DNA of 64,000 bases, taken from assembly GCA_002438405.1 (NCBI GenBank), contig DJOE01000019.1, forward strand, positions 5,144 to 69,143, in the 5' to 3' direction. Below the pieces are notes generated by a model, which was not told the origin of the DNA, did not search any database, and saw nothing but the letters and a program-made list of their open reading frames with translations. Source of the DNA: Cyanobacteria bacterium UBA6446. Lineage in GTDB: Bacteria; Cyanobacteriota; Vampirovibrionia; Gastranaerophilales; Gastranaerophilaceae. Positions 44,492 through 53,494 of the stretch are shown here, piece by piece. Each line of letters starts with the position of its first letter. The first letter of the stretch is position 1. Position numbers and translations under genes: made by a program.

Positions 44492-44522
44492 AAAAGCTCT
44501 CGATATTTTTTCGAGAGCTTTT
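44492..44522 (+). terminator. Terminator after RHH gene
   Basis: Perfect 12-bp stem AAAAGCTCTCGA/TCGAGAGCTTTT with a seven-base loop. Confidence 0.85.
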
Positions 44523-44602
44523 GTTGTGCAATTAAATTAACCAACTTCTATATTTGTTATATAATTTAAAAGAAAGAAGAAAGAAAATAAAAGGACTGGA
44601 AA

Positions 44603-44962
44603 ATGTTATTAGAATTTTTAAATTCAAAAATACACAGAGCAACTGTTACTGATGCAAATTTAAACTATGTTGGCTCTATCACAATTGATGAAACACTTTT
44701 AAAAGCTTCAAACATAAGAGAATGGCAAAAAGTTGAAATCTTAGACGTAAATAATGGCGAAAGATTTCAAACTTACGTTATCAAAGGCAAAGCAGACTCA
44801 GGTCAAATTTGCTTAAATGGTGCTGCAGCCAGAAAAGTTCAACCGGGAGATAAGGTTATCATTGTTACTTATGGTCAATTTGAAGAAAAAGAAATCGAAA
44901 ACTTTAAACCAACTATTGTAATTGTTGATGATAAAAACAAAATTGCAGAAATCAAAAAGTAA
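44603..44962 (+). CDS. panD: Aspartate 1-decarboxylase
   Basis: A 119-residue proenzyme that makes beta-alanine for pantothenate/CoA. It self-cleaves between Gly24 and Ser25 (NYVGSITID), and Ser25 becomes the pyruvoyl cofactor. [47 protein letters not shown] and the YGQFEE block are canonical. No other pantothenate gene is nearby. A GGACTGG-like region provides a modest ribosome site. Confidence 0.95.
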   Translation: MLLEFLNSKIHRATVTDANLNYVGSITIDETLLKASNIREWQKVEILDVNNGERFQTYVIKGKADSGQICLNGAAARKVQPGDKVIIVTYGQFEEKEIENFKPTIVIVDDKNKIAEIKK

Positions 44963-44995
44963 AAATGTAAAGATTCTTAAAATTTTAATTTTTTA

Positions 44996-45047
44996 TAAAA
45001 AAATATCTGTTTTTAAATTCACAAGAATTAGAACAGGTATTTTTTTA
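44996..45047 (+). terminator. Terminator after panD
   Basis: An interrupted stem (AAATATCTGTT side at about 45001-45011 with AACAGGTATTT at about 45032-45042) followed by seven Ts. Confidence 0.6.
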
Positions 45048-45153
45048 TTAGAATTATACATATTATTTTAAATTTAGAAAAAAATTCACTCAAGAATTAT
45101 TAAGAACTAAAAAACTCGCAAACACCCTTTACATAATCTTTACACGTAAAAAC

Positions 45154-45182
45154 TTGACCTTTTTTAATAAAGTTTTTATTCT
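45154..45182 (+). promoter_or_regulatory. glnA: glnA promoter
   Basis: TTGACC (45154-45159), a 17-base spacer and TATTCT (45177-45182). Two CTTTACA copies lie 10 bases apart just upstream (45127-45144 region). Confidence 0.55.
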
Positions 45183-45183
45183 A

Positions 45184-45197
45184 GTAAAGTAATCTAC
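45184..45197 (+). promoter_or_regulatory. glnA: NtcA-like box upstream of glnA
   Basis: Exact GTA-N8-TAC, the consensus of the cyanobacterial nitrogen regulator NtcA. It overlaps the predicted transcript start, a position suited to repression rather than classic class II activation. A chance match is possible in AT-rich DNA. Confidence 0.35.
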
Positions 45198-45232
45198 AAT
45201 ATAGATTTGAAATACAGAGGAAAGAGGTTAGT

Positions 45233-46597
45233 ATGACAGAGTTCAAACACGTAAGACTAGACGGAAAACAATTTACCAGAGAAGAGATTAAATCTTTGAT
45301 AAAAGAATACAATATCAAATTTATAAAACTTCAATTTGTTGATATTAATGGACAAGTTAAAAATATGTCAGTTCCATCAGAACAAATTGATAAAGCACTT
45401 AACAATGAAATTATGCTTGATGGTTCATCTATCAAAGGTTTCAGAAGCATTGAAACTTCTGATATGTTCTTCCACCCAGACATCAACAGTTTCCAAATTC
45501 TACCTTGGAGAAATTCTAACGGAATAAATGCTGCAAGATTGATTTGTGATATATACAACTCTGACGGAACACCATTTGAGGGGTGTCCTAGATGTAACTT
45601 GAAAAGAGTAATGGAAGCCGCTGAAAAACTCGGTTTCTCAATGAATGTTGGACCAGAAGCAGAATTCTTCTTATTCTCAAAAGACAAAGACGGAAATGTT
45701 ACAACTGACACCCAAGATAGAGCAGGATATTATGATGTTGGTCCAGAAGATTTGGGCGAAGATGTAAGATCAGATATCGTTTTGACATTACAAGAAATGG
45801 GATTTGATATTGAAGCATCTCACCACGAAGTTGCAGACGGACAACACGAAATAGATTTTAGATATGCTGATATTCTAACAGCGGCAGATAACGTTACAAC
45901 ATTTAGAATTGCAGTAAAAGCAATTGCAGCTCAACACAATTTACATGCAACATTTATGCCAAAACCAATCTTTGGTATAAATGGTTCAGGTATGCACTGT
46001 AACGTATCATTATTCAAAGACGGCAAAAATGCATTCTATGATGAAAAAGCAGAATATCAATTATCTGACACTGCAAAATATGCTGTCGGTGGGATTTTAA
46101 AACACGTAAAAAGCATTACTGCAATTACAAACCCAGTAGTAAACAGCTACAAACGACTTGTTCCTGGGTATGAAGCACCTGTATATTTGGCATGGTCTTT
46201 AGCAAATAGAAGTGCATTAGTTAGAGTTCCGGCAAAACGAGGAATTTCAACTCGTGTTGAATTAAGATCTCCTGACCCATCTTGCAACCCATATTTAGCC
46301 TTTGCAGCGATATTAGAAGCTGCTTTAGACGGTATCAGAAACAAAATTGATCCACCGGCTCCGGTTGAAAGCAACATCTACAAATTAACGACCAAAGAAC
46401 GTAAAAAACAAAGAATTGATTCTCTTCCGGGAAGCTTGTATGAAGCACTGGAATTGATGGACAAATCATTAGTTGCAAGAGCTGCACTTGGAGATCACAT
46501 CTTTACAGAATTTATGACTGCAAAAAATAAAGAGTGGGATTCTTATAGAACAGATGTTTCTAAATGGGAACTAGACAGATATTTAGAACGATACTAA
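45233..46597 (+). CDS. glnA: Glutamine synthetase, type I
   Basis: A 454-residue enzyme making glutamine from glutamate, ammonium and ATP. Metal- and substrate-binding blocks are intact: LDGSSIKGFRSIETSDMFFHPD (N-terminal), GPEAEFFLF, HHEVADGQHEIDF, NGSGMHCN, YKRLVPGYEAPVYLAWS and NPYLAFAAILEA. The length and the Arg in GFRSIETSDM suggest the GSI-alpha type, and no adenylylation-site motif (NLYDLP) is seen. AAAGAGG precedes the ATG. A terminator follows. Confidence 0.97.
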   Translation: MTEFKHVRLDGKQFTREEIKSLIKEYNIKFIKLQFVDINGQVKNMSVPSEQIDKALNNEIMLDGSSIKGFRSIETSDMFFHPDINSFQILPWRNSNGINAARLICDIYNSDGTPFEGCPRCNLKRVMEAAEKLGFSMNVGPEAEFFLFSKDKDGNVTTDTQDRAGYYDVGPEDLGEDVRSDIVLTLQEMGFDIEASHHEVADGQHEIDFRYADILTAADNVTTFRIAVKAIAAQHNLHATFMPKPIFGINGSGMHCNVSLFKDGKNAFYDEKAEYQLSDTAKYAVGGILKHVKSITAITNPVVNSYKRLVPGYEAPVYLAWSLANRSALVRVPAKRGISTRVELRSPDPSCNPYLAFAAILEAALDGIRNKIDPPAPVESNIYKLTTKERKKQRIDSLPGSLYEALELMDKSLVARAALGDHIFTEFMTAKNKEWDSYRTDVSKWELDRYLERY

Positions 46598-46608
46598 ACT
46601 TCAAGCTT

Positions 46609-46639
46609 AAAAAAGACCTCTTATGAGGTCTTTTTTTTT
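46609..46639 (+). terminator. Terminator after glnA
   Basis: Stem AAAAGACCTC/GAGGTCTTTT with a TTAT loop and nine Ts. Confidence 0.9.
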
Positions 46640-46694
46640 GATTAAGTCTTTACTTCTAAATTTTTTTTGTGATAGAATATAAAATATCAAATAT

Positions 46695-46767
<73 letters not shown>

Positions 46768-46818
46768 TTTTTATAAGTTATTTATGTATGTGTTTTAGTT
46801 TAAATAAGAGGGGTATAA

Positions 46819-48681
46819 ATGGTTTGCACAGTTGATAAAAACAGGGTTAAAACTATTAGAAAAGCGTTGAAAGTTTTAGGTAAAAAGAATTTTGTATTCA
46901 TTATGCATAATGGAAGTTTTCCAGCTGCAGCAGGTGAAAATACAGGTTTTGGAACAATCAATTCAGATGGAGGAAAAGAATTTATTAATTATGCTTCCGG
47001 TTTATTTGATGCTATTCAAATGGGACCGGCAGGTAAAACTAAAAAATCCGATTCTTCACCTTACACAGGTACAATTTTTTCAAACAATCCATTGTTTATC
47101 GATTTGAAACAATTAACAACATCAAAATGGCATAAAATCTTATCTGAAACAACTTTTAATGAAATTGTTGAAAACAATCCAAACAAAGGGAAAAACAGAA
47201 CAAGTTATTCTTATATCACATTAAAACAAGCTCAAGCTTTAATGGAAGCTTACGAAAACTTTATCAAATTAAATGACAAACAACTTAATAAAGAATTTAA
47301 CAAATACAAATTAGAAAATGATTCTTGGTTAGACAAAGATAGTTTATACGAAGCTTTTTCAATTGAAAATGGTTCTGATTACTGGCCAAATTGGAAAAAC
47401 AAACAAGACAAAAGCATTTTTAATCCAAAATCTAACGAAGAAAAAATTGAATTTGCAAAACGTATTGATGAAATTTCTAAAAAATATGTAAAAGAAATTG
47501 ACGAATACAAATTTGAACAATTTGTTCTTTATAAACAAAATTTAGAAACAAGAAAACTTGCAGAATCTAAAAACATCAAAATGATTGCTGATAGACAAGT
47601 TGCTTTTTCTGACAGAGATTGCTGGGCTTATCAATCATTATTCTTAGATGGTTGGTGCTTGGGTTGTCCTCCTGATTATTTTTCAAAAGATGGTCAAGCA
47701 TGGGGATTTCCAGTGGTCAATCCGGAAAAATTATTCAATTCTGACGGTTCGCTAGGAGATGCTGGAATCTTGATGAAAAACTTATACAAAAAAATGTTCC
47801 ACGAAAACCCTGGAGGTGTAAGAATTGACCACATCGTTGGTTTGATTGACCCTTGGGTTTATAAAAAAGGTAAAAAACCAATGCCAGAGCAAGGTGCAGG
47901 CAGATTGTATTCATCTCCAGAACATGAAGAATTGAAAAAATATGCAATTGCAAAACTTGAAGATTTAGATACTACACTAACTTCTGATAAAGAAAAAAGA
48001 GTTAAAACTCTAACAGAAGAACAAATTAAACTTTATGGAAGATTTATTGAAAAAATCGTTATTGCAGCTGCAAAAGAAGAAGGCTTAACAAAAGATGCAA
48101 TTGTTTGCGAAGACTTAGGAACTCTTACAAATCCTGTTGCAGCAGTTATGAAAGATTATGACTTACTTGGAATGAAATTGACTCAATTCACAGTTCCAAC
48201 CGAAGAAGATGATCCATACAGATGTAAAAATATTACCCCTCGTTCTTGGGCAATGATCGGAACACATGACAACCAACCTGTCACGGTTTGGGCAAATTCT
48301 CTAATCCATACTCACGAGGGTTACCTACACGTTAAAAACCTTGTAGAAGACCTATTCGCAGAAGAACCGGATAAAGATTCTATCATTGTAAGAATGACAA
48401 ATGATGCAGAATTCTTAAAAGAAACAAAACTTGTTGAATTGTTTGCTTGCAAAGCAGAAAATATTCAAATTTTCTTCACTGATTTCTTTAATATGACAGA
48501 AACTTACAATGTTCCTGGGACATCTGGAGATAAAAACTGGAGTTTAAGACTTCCTGATAATTATAAAGAAATACAAACAATCAATTTGCCTCTATTGTTG
48601 AAAAAAGCTATAATTGCAAGAGGTAAAGAATTTGCGAATAAAAATCAAAAATTAATTGAGGAATTAAATGAAATACAATAA
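46819..48681 (+). CDS. malQ: 4-alpha-glucanotransferase (GH77)
   Basis: A 620-residue amylomaltase rearranging alpha-1,4-glucans. The GH77 catalytic residues are visible: the nucleophile in VRIDHIVGL, the acid/base Glu in VCEDLG and the transition-state stabiliser in GTHDNQP. QMGPAGKTKKSDSSPY matches the L-P-LGPTGYGDSPY block, and ADRQVAFSDRDCWA and GFPVVNPEKLF are family signatures; a charged helical insert occupies about 150-260. With glgC at 52145 it points to glycogen metabolism. The downstream gene overlaps its 3' end by 14 bases. AAGAGGGG provides a ribosome site. Confidence 0.92.
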   Translation: MVCTVDKNRVKTIRKALKVLGKKNFVFIMHNGSFPAAAGENTGFGTINSDGGKEFINYASGLFDAIQMGPAGKTKKSDSSPYTGTIFSNNPLFIDLKQLTTSKWHKILSETTFNEIVENNPNKGKNRTSYSYITLKQAQALMEAYENFIKLNDKQLNKEFNKYKLENDSWLDKDSLYEAFSIENGSDYWPNWKNKQDKSIFNPKSNEEKIEFAKRIDEISKKYVKEIDEYKFEQFVLYKQNLETRKLAESKNIKMIADRQVAFSDRDCWAYQSLFLDGWCLGCPPDYFSKDGQAWGFPVVNPEKLFNSDGSLGDAGILMKNLYKKMFHENPGGVRIDHIVGLIDPWVYKKGKKPMPEQGAGRLYSSPEHEELKKYAIAKLEDLDTTLTSDKEKRVKTLTEEQIKLYGRFIEKIVIAAAKEEGLTKDAIVCEDLGTLTNPVAAVMKDYDLLGMKLTQFTVPTEEDDPYRCKNITPRSWAMIGTHDNQPVTVWANSLIHTHEGYLHVKNLVEDLFAEEPDKDSIIVRMTNDAEFLKETKLVELFACKAENIQIFFTDFFNMTETYNVPGTSGDKNWSLRLPDNYKEIQTINLPLLLKKAIIARGKEFANKNQKLIEELNEIQ

Positions 48682-49534
48682 AATTATTAAAACAATATTT
48701 ACTTTAGCAATTTTAGTTATCGGAACATGTCAAATATCTTTTGCTGATATTGCAACAGATGCAAAACTTCAATACAATAAAGGTATTGATTACTATCAAA
48801 TTGGTCAATATGAAGAAGCGGCATCATGCTTTAAAAAAGCAACTGAACTTGACCCGAACTATATTGATGCATATTACAATTTAGGTTCTATTTTAGAATA
48901 TTTGAAACAAGACGAAGCGGCTCTTGCAGTGTTTAAACAAATTATTCTAAGAAAACCAGATGATTATGAATCAGTATATAAAGCTGCAGAATTGAGTAAA
49001 AAGTTGGGGGAGTACGATAAAGCCAAGATGTATTTGACTCTTATCCCACAAGATTCTTTAATAGGTTCAAGAGCAAAAGAATTGGCTAGTTCCATGAATA
49101 CAGACATTCCAACGGCAAAAGCGGAACAAACTCAACCTAAAACATATATTGATGCGGCACCACAAAACGATTCAAACGGAATATACAATGATATTTCAAG
49201 CCCAACAGGTGTTGCTACTGATAATAACGGGAATTTATATGTTGCGGGTTTTTCAGATAACACAATTTACAAAATCGGACCTGACAATAAAAAAATTGTC
49301 TATATAAAAAGTGAAAAAATTGATGGTCCAATCGGACTTTCAATTGATTCTCAAGGAAACATATATATAGCAAACTACAACAAAGATAATGTTTTAAAAG
49401 TTGATAAAAATGGTGCTATTGCAGAGCTTATTTCAAATATTCAAAAGCCATATTGTATGTCGATTACAGGTGATTTGTTGTTTGTATCTTCTCAAGGCAG
49501 CAATTCTGTTATCCGATATAAATTGAATAAATAA
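48668..49534 (+). CDS. Exported TPR and NHL/beta-propeller-like protein
   Basis: A 288-residue protein with a signal peptide (1-26, ending SFADI). Residues 30-135 contain three TPR units (AKLQYNKGIDYYQIGQYEEA, IDAYYNLGSILEYLKQDEAA, YESVYKAAELSKKLGEYDKA). From about 170, three to four short repeats of the NHL/SMP-30 type (SPTGVATDNNGNLYVAGFSD, GPIGLSIDSQGNIYIANYNK) suggest a partial propeller. The two modules rarely occur together in so short a chain. It overlaps malQ by 14 bases, which suggests co-expression, although the proteins act in different compartments. Confidence 0.75.
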   Translation: MKYNKIIKTIFTLAILVIGTCQISFADIATDAKLQYNKGIDYYQIGQYEEAASCFKKATELDPNYIDAYYNLGSILEYLKQDEAALAVFKQIILRKPDDYESVYKAAELSKKLGEYDKAKMYLTLIPQDSLIGSRAKELASSMNTDIPTAKAEQTQPKTYIDAAPQNDSNGIYNDISSPTGVATDNNGNLYVAGFSDNTIYKIGPDNKKIVYIKSEKIDGPIGLSIDSQGNIYIANYNKDNVLKVDKNGAIAELISNIQKPYCMSITGDLLFVSSQGSNSVIRYKLNK

Positions 49535-49609
49535 TATCAATTATTATATGAGAGATAAAAAGATTATCTATATGACTTAATAATAAGAAGATATAAAAAA
49601 TGCAAACTT

Positions 49610-49632
49610 CTCCTTAACATTTAGTTAAGGAG
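49610..49632 (+). promoter_or_regulatory. Hairpin covering the ECF sigma Shine-Dalgarno
   Basis: CTCCTTAAC (49610-49618) pairs perfectly with GTTAAGGAG (49624-49632) around a five-base loop. The 3' arm includes AAGGAG, the ribosome site of the ATG at 49639, so initiation would need the stem to open. Confidence 0.55.
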
Positions 49633-49638
49633 TTTGTT

Positions 49639-50235
49639 ATGAACGAAAATAAGTTACTTTACAAAAAAATGCCACAAGAGGAACTTGTTGTTCTAGCTCA
49701 ACAGGAAGATTTCAAGGCACTTGAAGAACTTATTCGAAGAATTCAACGAGATGTATTTGCAACCCTATCCTATATGGTTAATAACAACAATAATATTTCA
49801 GACTTAACCCAAGAAGTTTTGCTAAAAGTTGCAAAAAATATTCAAACACTAAAAAATCCTAAATGTTTTAAAGGGTGGCTGAACCACATAATAACAAACA
49901 CTTGTTATGATGAACTAAGGAAGCAAAAAAAAACACCGGAAACAATTTCAATTGACTACACTTGTGAAGCGCTAAATATAAATTTAAAAATTGATATTCC
50001 GGACAATAAAAGTAAACCTATTGAAAAATGTATAACTTCAGAATGCGAAAAGCTTATCAAATCTGCAATTAGAGAACTTCCGGAGAGTTTTAGGATTGCT
50101 ATTGTACTAAGAGAATTTCAAGGACTGAGCTATGAAGAAATTGCACGAACGACTAATTCCAGTATCGGAACTGTCAAATCAAGAATTTCTCGAGCAAGGA
50201 TTAAATTACAAGAAGTGCTTAAAAATTATATCTAA
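49639..50235 (+). CDS. ECF-type RNA polymerase sigma factor
   Basis: A 198-residue sigma factor with only regions 2 and 4. Region 2 is ALEELIRRIQRDVFATLSYM with ISDLTQEVLLKVAKNI and a Trp (FKGWLNHII) in 2.4; region 4 is RELPESFRIAIVLREFQGLSYEEIARTTNSSIGTVKSRI, the best-conserved ECF block. It is paired with the zinc-finger anti-sigma gene 10 bases downstream. A stable hairpin hides its Shine-Dalgarno, implying translational control. Confidence 0.93.
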   Translation: MNENKLLYKKMPQEELVVLAQQEDFKALEELIRRIQRDVFATLSYMVNNNNNISDLTQEVLLKVAKNIQTLKNPKCFKGWLNHIITNTCYDELRKQKKTPETISIDYTCEALNINLKIDIPDNKSKPIEKCITSECEKLIKSAIRELPESFRIAIVLREFQGLSYEEIARTTNSSIGTVKSRISRARIKLQEVLKNYI

Positions 50236-50245
50236 GGAGTAATAT

Positions 50246-50770
50246 ATGAATAAAGATCTAACATGTAACCAAGTTTCAGCATTAATTAACTTCTATATAG
50301 AGGGAAAATTAAACCCAAGACTAAAAAAATATGTGGATTTACATATTGAAAAATGTCCGAATTGCAAAAAGAAAATTCAAGATTTAACAAGAATTTTAAA
50401 CAATTTCAAAGAATTCAAAAAGAACATCACAGAAGAAAAAGATGAAGAATTAAACAAAGATTTTGTACGAAATCTTTCTGCTTATGTTGATAATGAACTA
50501 AATCCAAATGAAAATATTAAAATAAAAAAAATGGCAATATCAAATCCGTCAGCAAGAAAAGAACTTGAAACAATGTACAAATTCAAAAAACTAATGTATT
50601 CTTCATACGAAAAAACAAAAAATGATGCGAAATATGATTATGCAAAAGACATAATGACTAAAATCCAAGAAATTCCGGACTACACAACAACATACTTTTA
50701 CAAACTGGCATGTGTTTTTGTTCTAATAATCATGTCAATTATTGGAGGATTTATTTACTTATACCTTTAA
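50246..50770 (+). CDS. Anti-sigma factor, zinc-finger (zf-HC2) type with C-terminal membrane anchor
   Basis: A 174-residue protein. The N-terminal TCNQVSALINFYIEG and HIEKCPNCKK form the zf-HC2 zinc-binding anti-sigma domain (C...HxxxCxxC). A second, Cys-free copy of the same helical fold follows (NLSAYVDNELNPNENIKIK). A single hydrophobic helix ends the chain (about 152-172), so the sigma-binding part is cytoplasmic. Directly downstream of the ECF gene with AAGGAG. The last 12 bases overlap the convergent gene at 50759. Confidence 0.9.
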   Translation: MNKDLTCNQVSALINFYIEGKLNPRLKKYVDLHIEKCPNCKKKIQDLTRILNNFKEFKKNITEEKDEELNKDFVRNLSAYVDNELNPNENIKIKKMAISNPSARKELETMYKFKKLMYSSYEKTKNDAKYDYAKDIMTKIQEIPDYTTTYFYKLACVFVLIIMSIIGGFIYLYL

Positions 50771-51409
50771 AGAACCAGATGAATATTTGTTGTATGCCAT
50801 GGTTTGAAAATCATTCATTCTTGCCATATTTTTTTCAAAAGCAGGTTTTTGACTTGGAACAGGTTGAGGAATTTTATCATTCATTCTTTGAATTCCTCTT
50901 TTTTGCCCATGAGCAGCGATTTCGTTACGCAAAAGAGGTGTAACAATATTACAAGATAAAATTGAACCGACAGTCGTTGCAACCAAATCTACACCATCTC
51001 TAAATGAATTCAATTGACTTTGTGTATCTTTAGACAATTGAATATCTTTGAATACATTGAAATCAGCTTTTCCAACTTTATCAGCTAGTTTGTTGTCATT
51101 CAAGAAATCCCTTAAAACTTTTGGCGCCCATTTACCAGTTTTAACAAGCTTTGCAGCAACAGACTTGAATGATTGAGTAATCAAATAGAATGATGCAATA
51201 TTAACTGCAGCATCAGACATTTCTTGAGGAACAAGAAACATCTTTTGTTCTTTTGGAATTTTGTCATTAATTACGATAGCCGCAACTTGAGCTGCAGAAG
51301 ATAAAACCCAACCGATTACACCTGTGTGAATCAACATTTTCCCTGGGTTTTCACCATAATGTCTTGCGACGTAATCATTTACACATTTGAATAAAGAAGT
51401 ATTACTCAT
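50759..51409 (-). CDS. Membrane-associated protein of unknown function
   Basis: A 216-residue protein with two or three hydrophobic stretches (IHTGVIGWVLSSAAQVAAIVI near 27-47, AAVNIASFYLI near 69-79 and LVATTVGSILSCNIVTPLL near 143-161). No family is recognised. It begins MSNTSLFKCVNDYVARHYGENPGKM. It overlaps the gene at 51402 by eight bases and shares its style (hydrophobic segments with a basic C-terminus), so the two probably act together. The end overlaps the anti-sigma gene on the other strand. Confidence 0.65.
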   Translation of the reverse strand: MSNTSLFKCVNDYVARHYGENPGKMLIHTGVIGWVLSSAAQVAAIVINDKIPKEQKMFLVPQEMSDAAVNIASFYLITQSFKSVAAKLVKTGKWAPKVLRDFLNDNKLADKVGKADFNVFKDIQLSKDTQSQLNSFRDGVDLVATTVGSILSCNIVTPLLRNEIAAHGQKRGIQRMNDKIPQPVPSQKPAFEKNMARMNDFQTMAYNKYSSGSLKV

Positions 51410-51995
51410 GAGCTACCCCCTTATTTTGCATCTGCAAAGCTTGTTCTTTCTTTGAATTTATCTTATCTACAAATTTATTTGTTAAAAATTTTGTTAAAGG
51501 AGCATCAAGCAAGAAGTTTGTTACAACCATGACACCTAAAGAAAGAATTGTACCTAGTGATTTTTTATATTGGTTCAAATCTTTCAAAATACCGGCACTA
51601 GGAGTGAATAAAGTTCTCAAATTTTTGAACTTCATATCAGGGGTAATTTCTGTCGGCAATTTTGTAAATGCATCAATCGCATGGATACAACCAGAACGGA
51701 TTAAAACACCGGTACTTGTTCCTGCAATAATTTTTGCAACAGTTCTAGCTGCAGAAACTTTTCGTGTATCTTCATCAACTTTCTTGTTGTTTAAGTCAAT
51801 AAAAGGTTGCGACATCAAGGCCGTAACACCCAAAATCAATCTGTTTTCAGGTGAAGAAACTTTTTCTCCTACCCATTTTAAACTATTCAAAGTTTTCTCA
51901 TTTGAAATAGTCATTTTCGGAACAATATTTACAATGCCCTGATTAATTTTTCGGGGAATTTGAGATATTGAATTTGAAATTGAGCCTATTGACAT
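51402..51995 (-). CDS. Membrane-associated protein of unknown function, partner of 50759
   Basis: A 197-residue protein (the frame is open to 52067, but ATG 51995 with AGGA eight bases upstream is the plausible start). Hydrophobic segments lie at about 55-72 (LILGVTALMSQPFIDL), 95-110 (IIAGTSTGVLIRSGCIHAI) and 150-172 (TILSLGVMVVTNFLLDAPLT). The Lys-rich tail reads NKFVDKINSKKEQAL. TATATT about 14 bases upstream of the ribosome site is a possible -10. Not recognised; coupled to the following gene. Confidence 0.65.
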   Translation of the reverse strand: MSIGSISNSISQIPRKINQGIVNIVPKMTISNEKTLNSLKWVGEKVSSPENRLILGVTALMSQPFIDLNNKKVDEDTRKVSAARTVAKIIAGTSTGVLIRSGCIHAIDAFTKLPTEITPDMKFKNLRTLFTPSAGILKDLNQYKKSLGTILSLGVMVVTNFLLDAPLTKFLTNKFVDKINSKKEQALQMQNKGVAHE

Positions 51996-52144
51996 ACACA
52001 CATTCCTACCCAAATATATAAGTAATATAATGGACATTAATTGCCTTATTTTGAGGTAAACATTCATAAAAATTTACAATAAATGAGGCACAAATTATAT
52101 TGTACCTCAAAAATTGAAAAATCAATAAATTGTTACAAAATGTG

Positions 52145-53380
52145 TTATAAAATCGCACCTTTCGGAACTACGGTAACACCCTCTTTTGAAACATGGAATC
52201 CACGTTTCAAATCTTCTTCTCGATCAAAACCGATTTTTGAATGAGGAGGAATTACAACATTTTTATCAATAATAGCTTTTCTGATTTGAGAATATCTACC
52301 AACTTCAACATTCTCCATAAGGATACTGTCAGTAACGTTGGAATAACTGTTAATTCTAACTTTTGGGGATAAAACACAATGAGATAATCCACCACCAGAA
52401 ATAATACAGCCCTCTGAAACCATAGAGTTTGTCGCCATACCAACTCTATCACCCTCTTCCCATACAAATTTTGCAGGCGGGTAATTGTAATTGAAAGTTC
52501 TTAACGGCCATTCTTTTGAATACAAATTCAACTCCGGAGAATAAGCAAGCAAATCCATATTAGCCTGCCAATAAGCATCAATACTTCCTACATCTCTCCA
52601 GTAGCCTCGTTCAGCTGCTGTCATTCCTGGGAATGAGTTATCAGCAAAATTATATACATAAATATTCTTACCCTCATTCATCAACATTGGAATAACATCT
52701 TTTCCAAAGTCATGATGAGATTCTGGCATTTCAGCATCACGATTCAATGCATCAAGTAAAACTTCTTTATCGAAAATATAATTTCCCATAGATGCCAAAC
52801 ACAATTCTGGGTGTCCAGGAATTGATTTTGGTGTATGCTGAGGCTTTTCAACGAAGTTAACAAGTTTCCAGTTTTCATCAACTTCCATAATACCAAATTC
52901 AGAAGCTTCTTCAATAGGAATAGGAATACCGGAAATTGATAAATCTGCATTTTTATCTTTGTGGAAATCTAACATTTGAGAAACTTTCATTTTATAAATA
53001 TGATCACCACCAAAGATGCAAACATATCTAGGATCTTCATCTGTTATATGAAAGATATTTTGATAAATTGCATCTGCTGTTCCACGGTACCAGTCATTAC
53101 CAACCCTCATTTGAGCCGGACACAAATCAACATACTGATCCAAAAACGGAGATAATGCCCAACCTCTTGTGATGTGTTTGTTCAATGAATCTGATTTATA
53201 TTGAGTTAAAACCTTGATTTTGTAAAAGCCGGAGTTAATAAAATTATTCAACACGAAATCGATAATTCTATATCTTCCGCCAAAAGGTACGGCAGGTTTT
53301 GCTCTATCCTTAGTTAATGGGTATAACCTTTTACCCTCTCCTCCTGCCAAAATCATAACCAACGCATTGTCAATAGTCAT
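52145..53380 (-). CDS. glgC: Glucose-1-phosphate adenylyltransferase
   Basis: A 411-residue enzyme producing ADP-glucose for glycogen. [36 protein letters not shown] at the N-terminus (nucleotide-binding, in pieces GGEGKRL and KPAVPFGG), [33 protein letters not shown] and [13 protein letters not shown] are diagnostic; a left-handed beta-helix forms the C-terminus ([20 protein letters not shown]). The ATG has GAGAGGG seven bases upstream. glgA and glgB are not in the window; malQ at 46819 is. Confidence 0.95.
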   Translation of the reverse strand: MTIDNALVMILAGGEGKRLYPLTKDRAKPAVPFGGRYRIIDFVLNNFINSGFYKIKVLTQYKSDSLNKHITRGWALSPFLDQYVDLCPAQMRVGNDWYRGTADAIYQNIFHITDEDPRYVCIFGGDHIYKMKVSQMLDFHKDKNADLSISGIPIPIEEASEFGIMEVDENWKLVNFVEKPQHTPKSIPGHPELCLASMGNYIFDKEVLLDALNRDAEMPESHHDFGKDVIPMLMNEGKNIYVYNFADNSFPGMTAAERGYWRDVGSIDAYWQANMDLLAYSPELNLYSKEWPLRTFNYNYPPAKFVWEEGDRVGMATNSMVSEGCIISGGGLSHCVLSPKVRINSYSNVTDSILMENVEVGRYSQIRKAIIDKNVVIPPHSKIGFDREEDLKRGFHVSKEGVTVVPKGAIL

Positions 53381-53494
53381 ATTAAACCCTCTCTCAACTA
53401 TATATAAATTATATAATAAACTTTTTAAAAGGTCATTAATACTAAATAACTATATTTTATTATATCCATATCACTTTATTTGAATACAAAAGAG

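Noticed and set aside
45127..45144. Pho-box-like direct repeats (CTTTACA twice) upstream of glnA
   Set aside because: Only two imperfect copies, of a kind common in AT-rich DNA, and no link between phosphate control and glnA is expected.
49610..49632. Reading the hairpin as a terminator of the upstream TPR/propeller gene
   Set aside because: It is followed by TTTGTTATG rather than a T run and contains the ribosome site of the next gene; it remains possible as a dual-function element.
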